Positions 63,833 to 64,000 of a stretch of 64,000 nt of DNA are shown one piece after another. The DNA lies in assembly GCA_001577345.1 (NCBI GenBank), contig LSLI01000007.1:1-64000 (forward strand), in the 5' to 3' direction. The stretch comes from Candidatus Gallionella acididurans (GTDB lineage Bacteria; Pseudomonadota; Gammaproteobacteria; Burkholderiales; Gallionellaceae). How positions within the stretch are numbered: the stretch's first letter is position 1; every line of letters begins with the position of its first letter. The notes below the pieces were generated by a model. The model saw only the letters and a list, made by a program, of their open reading frames with translations, searched no databases and was not told the DNA's origin. A program made the position numbers and the translations under genes.

Positions 63833-64000
63833 GCCGCCACCTCCGCGCAAATTTCCGCGACTGCGGCCGCAGCTCCCGCCTTGGCCAGGTCGCGCGCCTG
63901 GAGCGCCATCGCCAATAATTTTTCGCGATTCAATTCCTGCAGCAACCGAGCCAGCTTTGCCACGCTTAATTCAGACTGGGGAAGCAAGACTGCGGCGTCG
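63829..64000 (-). CDS. murG: UDP-GlcNAc:undecaprenyl-PP-MurNAc-pentapeptide transferase MurG (3' end only)
   Basis: The last 56 codons are visible, ending at TGA 63829-63831. [20 protein letters not shown] and a helix rich in Ala ([17 protein letters not shown]) are the normal C-terminal end of MurG. It overlaps the murC start by 2 nt within ATGA. The gene continues beyond the right edge of the window. Confidence 0.9.
   Translation of the reverse strand, partial: DAAVLLPQSELSVAKLARLLQELNREKLLAMALQARDLAKAGAAAAVAEICAEVAA

Overview
The window is chromosomal DNA of a Gram-negative betaproteobacterium. The cell-division cluster order (murG-murC-murB-ddlB-ftsQ-ftsA-ftsZ-lpxC, then dciA/lytM-type peptidase/secA/argJ) and the pilC-pilD-coaE-zapD-yacG block are typical of that class. 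Nitrosomonadales, perhaps a Gallionellaceae-like organism, is my best guess, but nothing here proves the family. Base composition is moderately GC-rich except for one AT-rich insert at 46.8-48.4 kb. I saw no rRNA, tRNA, CRISPR array or transposase.

Region 1 (1-23.2 kb) is a large pigment-type gene cluster. It encodes an aryl polyene assembly line: two ketosynthases, a chain-length factor, an ACP, two hot-dog dehydratases (one cut by the window edge) and a ketoreductase. It also encodes tailoring and export proteins: three acyltransferase/phosphatase-type membrane enzymes, a glycosyltransferase, a LolA-like carrier, an MMPL exporter, a NodB-type deacetylase and a methyltransferase. A chorismatase and a flavin-dependent halogenase overlap by 4 nt and would supply a hydroxybenzoate starter and a halogenation step. 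Together this resembles a xanthomonadin-like halogenated aryl polyene locus. An MFS transporter, a cation/proton antiporter, a DUF1289 protein, a cupredoxin, a second LolA-like protein and an SRPBCC protein are interspersed.

Region 2 (23.3-31.9 kb) has a RelA-type ppGpp synthetase that ends before the usual ACT domain. It is followed by an apparent operon of TonB-dependent receptor, ExbB, ExbD, TonB and a metallophosphoesterase, then a convergent YpfH-like esterase. Region 3 (31.9-36.8 kb) is a complete branched-chain amino acid ABC transporter (livKHMGF) on the minus strand. A CACAGAG-type inverted repeat lies between livH and livM and a hairpin lies after livK.

Region 4 (36.9-46.5 kb) has two tandem paralogous c-type cytochromes with matching terminators, a hexose-6-phosphate mutarotase, lgt and a CorC/HlyC-type protein. 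It continues with pilC (frameshifted in an A6 run), pilD, coaE, zapD, yacG and a Nudix/ThiE-like fusion. Region 5 (46.5-48.7 kb) is an AT-rich single-gene insert between near-identical inverted repeats of about 260-275 bp. The gene encodes an unrecognised 453-aa protein with a possible PD-(D/E)xK-like C-terminal half.

Region 6 (48.7-64 kb) is housekeeping on the minus strand: DUF815 ATPase, argJ, a cNMP-binding protein, secA, an M23 peptidase, lpxC, ftsZ, ftsA, ftsQ, ddlB, murB, murC and partial murG, with dciA on the plus strand. Several of these genes carry in-frame, repeat-like insertions. These include 7-bp tandem repeats (GAGGACT) in both ddlB and murB, two extra segments in murC and one in ftsQ. 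A related GC-rich repeat lies in the linker of the Nudix/ThiE fusion.
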